This document shows positions 63,484 to 64,000 of a stretch of 64,000 nucleotides of DNA, in pieces (within the stretch, counting starts at the first letter, position 1; each line of letters begins with the position of its first letter). Below the pieces are notes generated by a model. It saw only the letters and a program-made list of their open reading frames with translations. It did not search any database and was not told where the DNA came from. The position numbers and the translations under genes are program-made. This stretch comes from Streptococcus sp. 'caviae' (GTDB taxonomy: Bacteria; Bacillota; Bacilli; Lactobacillales; Streptococcaceae). The stretch covers positions 329,769 through 393,768 of the forward strand of contig NZ_MOWR01000001.1 in the NCBI RefSeq assembly GCF_001937065.1. Reading direction: 5' to 3'.

Positions 63484-63514
63484 CCAGCGCGTCTGCCAAT
63501 TCCGCCACGCCGGC
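63431..63514 (-). tRNA. tRNA-Leu (CAA)
   Basis: The 84-base class II tRNA has acceptor GCCGGCG / CGCCGGT, anticodon loop CTCAAAA and a long variable arm. It remains complete despite the inserted element. Confidence 0.96.
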
Positions 63515-63529
63515 TAGTATCATTAAGAA

Positions 63530-63601
63530 CTGGGGTAGCTGGATTCGAACCAGCGCGTCAGGGAGTCAAAGTCCCTTGCCTTACCGCTTGGCTATACCCC
63601 A
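63530..63601 (-). tRNA. tRNA-Gln (TTG)
   Basis: The 72-base cloverleaf has acceptor TGGGGTA / TACCCCA, anticodon TTG in ACTTTGACT, and T loop TTCGAAT. Confidence 0.96.
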
Positions 63602-63607
63602 ATAATA

Positions 63608-63681
63608 GGCGAGTGATGGGGATCGAACCCACGCATGCCAGAGCCACAATCTGGTGTGTTAACCACTTCACCACACCCGCC
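63608..63681 (-). tRNA. tRNA-His (GTG)
   Basis: The acceptor GCGGGTG / CACTCGC carries the extra 5' G (-1) facing C73 that is specific to tRNA-His; the anticodon is GTG. Confidence 0.96.
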
Positions 63682-63694
63682 AAAATACTATAAA

Positions 63695-63765
63695 CACGGG
63701 CAGTAGGAATTGAACCCACACTGAAGGTTTTGGAGACCTTAGTTCTACCTTTAAACTATGCCCGT
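63695..63765 (-). tRNA. tRNA-Trp (CCA)
   Basis: The acceptor is ACGGGCA / TGCCCGT with discriminator G; anticodon CCA lies in loop TCTCCAAAA. Confidence 0.96.
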
Positions 63766-63769
63766 AATA

Positions 63770-63850
63770 TGGAAGGGGAGGGATTCGAACCCCCGAACCC
63801 GAAGGAGCGGATTTACAGTCCGCCGCGTTTAGCCTCTTCGCTACCCTTCC
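63770..63850 (-). tRNA. tRNA-Tyr (GTA)
   Basis: The 81-base class II tRNA has acceptor GGAAGGG / CCCTTCC, anticodon GTA and a long variable arm. Confidence 0.96.
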
Positions 63851-63865
63851 TAAAATTATATACTA

Positions 63866-63938
63866 TGGCGCGGGACGGAATCGAACCGCCGACACATGGA
63901 GCTTCAATCCATTGCTCTACCAACTGAGCTACCGAGCC
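63866..63938 (-). tRNA. tRNA-Phe (GAA)
   Basis: The 73-base cloverleaf has anticodon GAA in loop TTGAAGC. The acceptor GGCTCGG / CCGCGCC holds one T-C mismatch at the fourth pair, which I recall also in other streptococci. Confidence 0.95.
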
Positions 63939-63944
63939 TTTCTA

Positions 63945-64000
<56 letters not shown>

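Noticed and set aside
63866..63938. Mismatch in the acceptor stem of tRNA-Phe as a sign of a pseudo-tRNA
   Set aside because: All other features are intact and the same mismatch is, as I recall, normal in streptococci.

Overview
The window looks like chromosomal DNA from a mutans-group Streptococcus, meaning S. mutans or a close relative. The order treA-treB-treR / dtd-relA / maltose-type PTS / prmA-rsmE / rarA-6S RNA-tRNA-Lys and the block cnm-pgfS-pgfM1-pgfE-pgfM2 match what I remember of S. mutans. The species call rests on memory of gene order and protein families, not on a search.

Region 1 (1-12,000) is a bacteriocin island, almost all on the minus strand. Its left part is a class II lanthipeptide locus: an Rgg/MutR-type regulator, a salivaricin-A-like precursor and a LanM synthetase that runs off the left edge. 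Next come a secreted thioredoxin-like protein with two frame breaks and a double-glycine peptide gene. A mutacin-IV-like set of unmodified bacteriocins with small membrane (immunity-type) proteins follows, then a ComE/ComD two-component pair. Two bacteriocin promoters carry the same 13-bp direct repeat pair spaced 21 bp. I found no comC-like pheromone gene beside comED.

Region 2 (12,000-22,900) holds a lipoprotein alkaline phosphatase, a 320-bp run of consecutive hairpins and two small exported proteins. It continues with a LacI-controlled catabolic operon: a DapA-family lyase and an NRAMP-fold transporter that lacks the metal-binding motif. Behind these, with its own weak promoter, is a sodium-pump type oxaloacetate decarboxylase in four genes. 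I infer uptake of an organic acid, cleavage to a 2-oxo acid, and decarboxylation coupled to Na+ export.

Region 3 (22,900-46,300) is mostly core genome: trehalose PTS and hydrolase, dtd, relA, a maltose-type PTS with a LacI regulator, prmA, rsmE, a GNAT enzyme, rarA, 6S RNA and tRNA-Lys. A candidate small RNA, a Yxl-type ABC cassette under an XRE regulator and a YeiH/LysR pair complete it.

Region 4 (46,700-56,600) is the Pgf protein-glycosylation operon next to its expected client, a Cnm-like collagen-binding LPXTG adhesin with a long Thr-rich repeat stalk.

Region 5 (57,071-63,483) is a compact integrative element of about 6.4 kb in tRNA-Leu(CAA), bounded by a 56-bp perfect direct repeat. 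It has a tyrosine integrase, a DUF3173 (excisionase-like) gene broken by a 7-bp tandem duplication, a Rep_trans-type initiator, an XRE repressor with repeated operators, and one cargo gene, an AIPR-family (abortive-infection type) protein with a PD-(D/E)XK-like motif. The window ends in a tRNA cluster (Leu, Gln, His, Trp, Tyr, Phe, fMet) on the minus strand.
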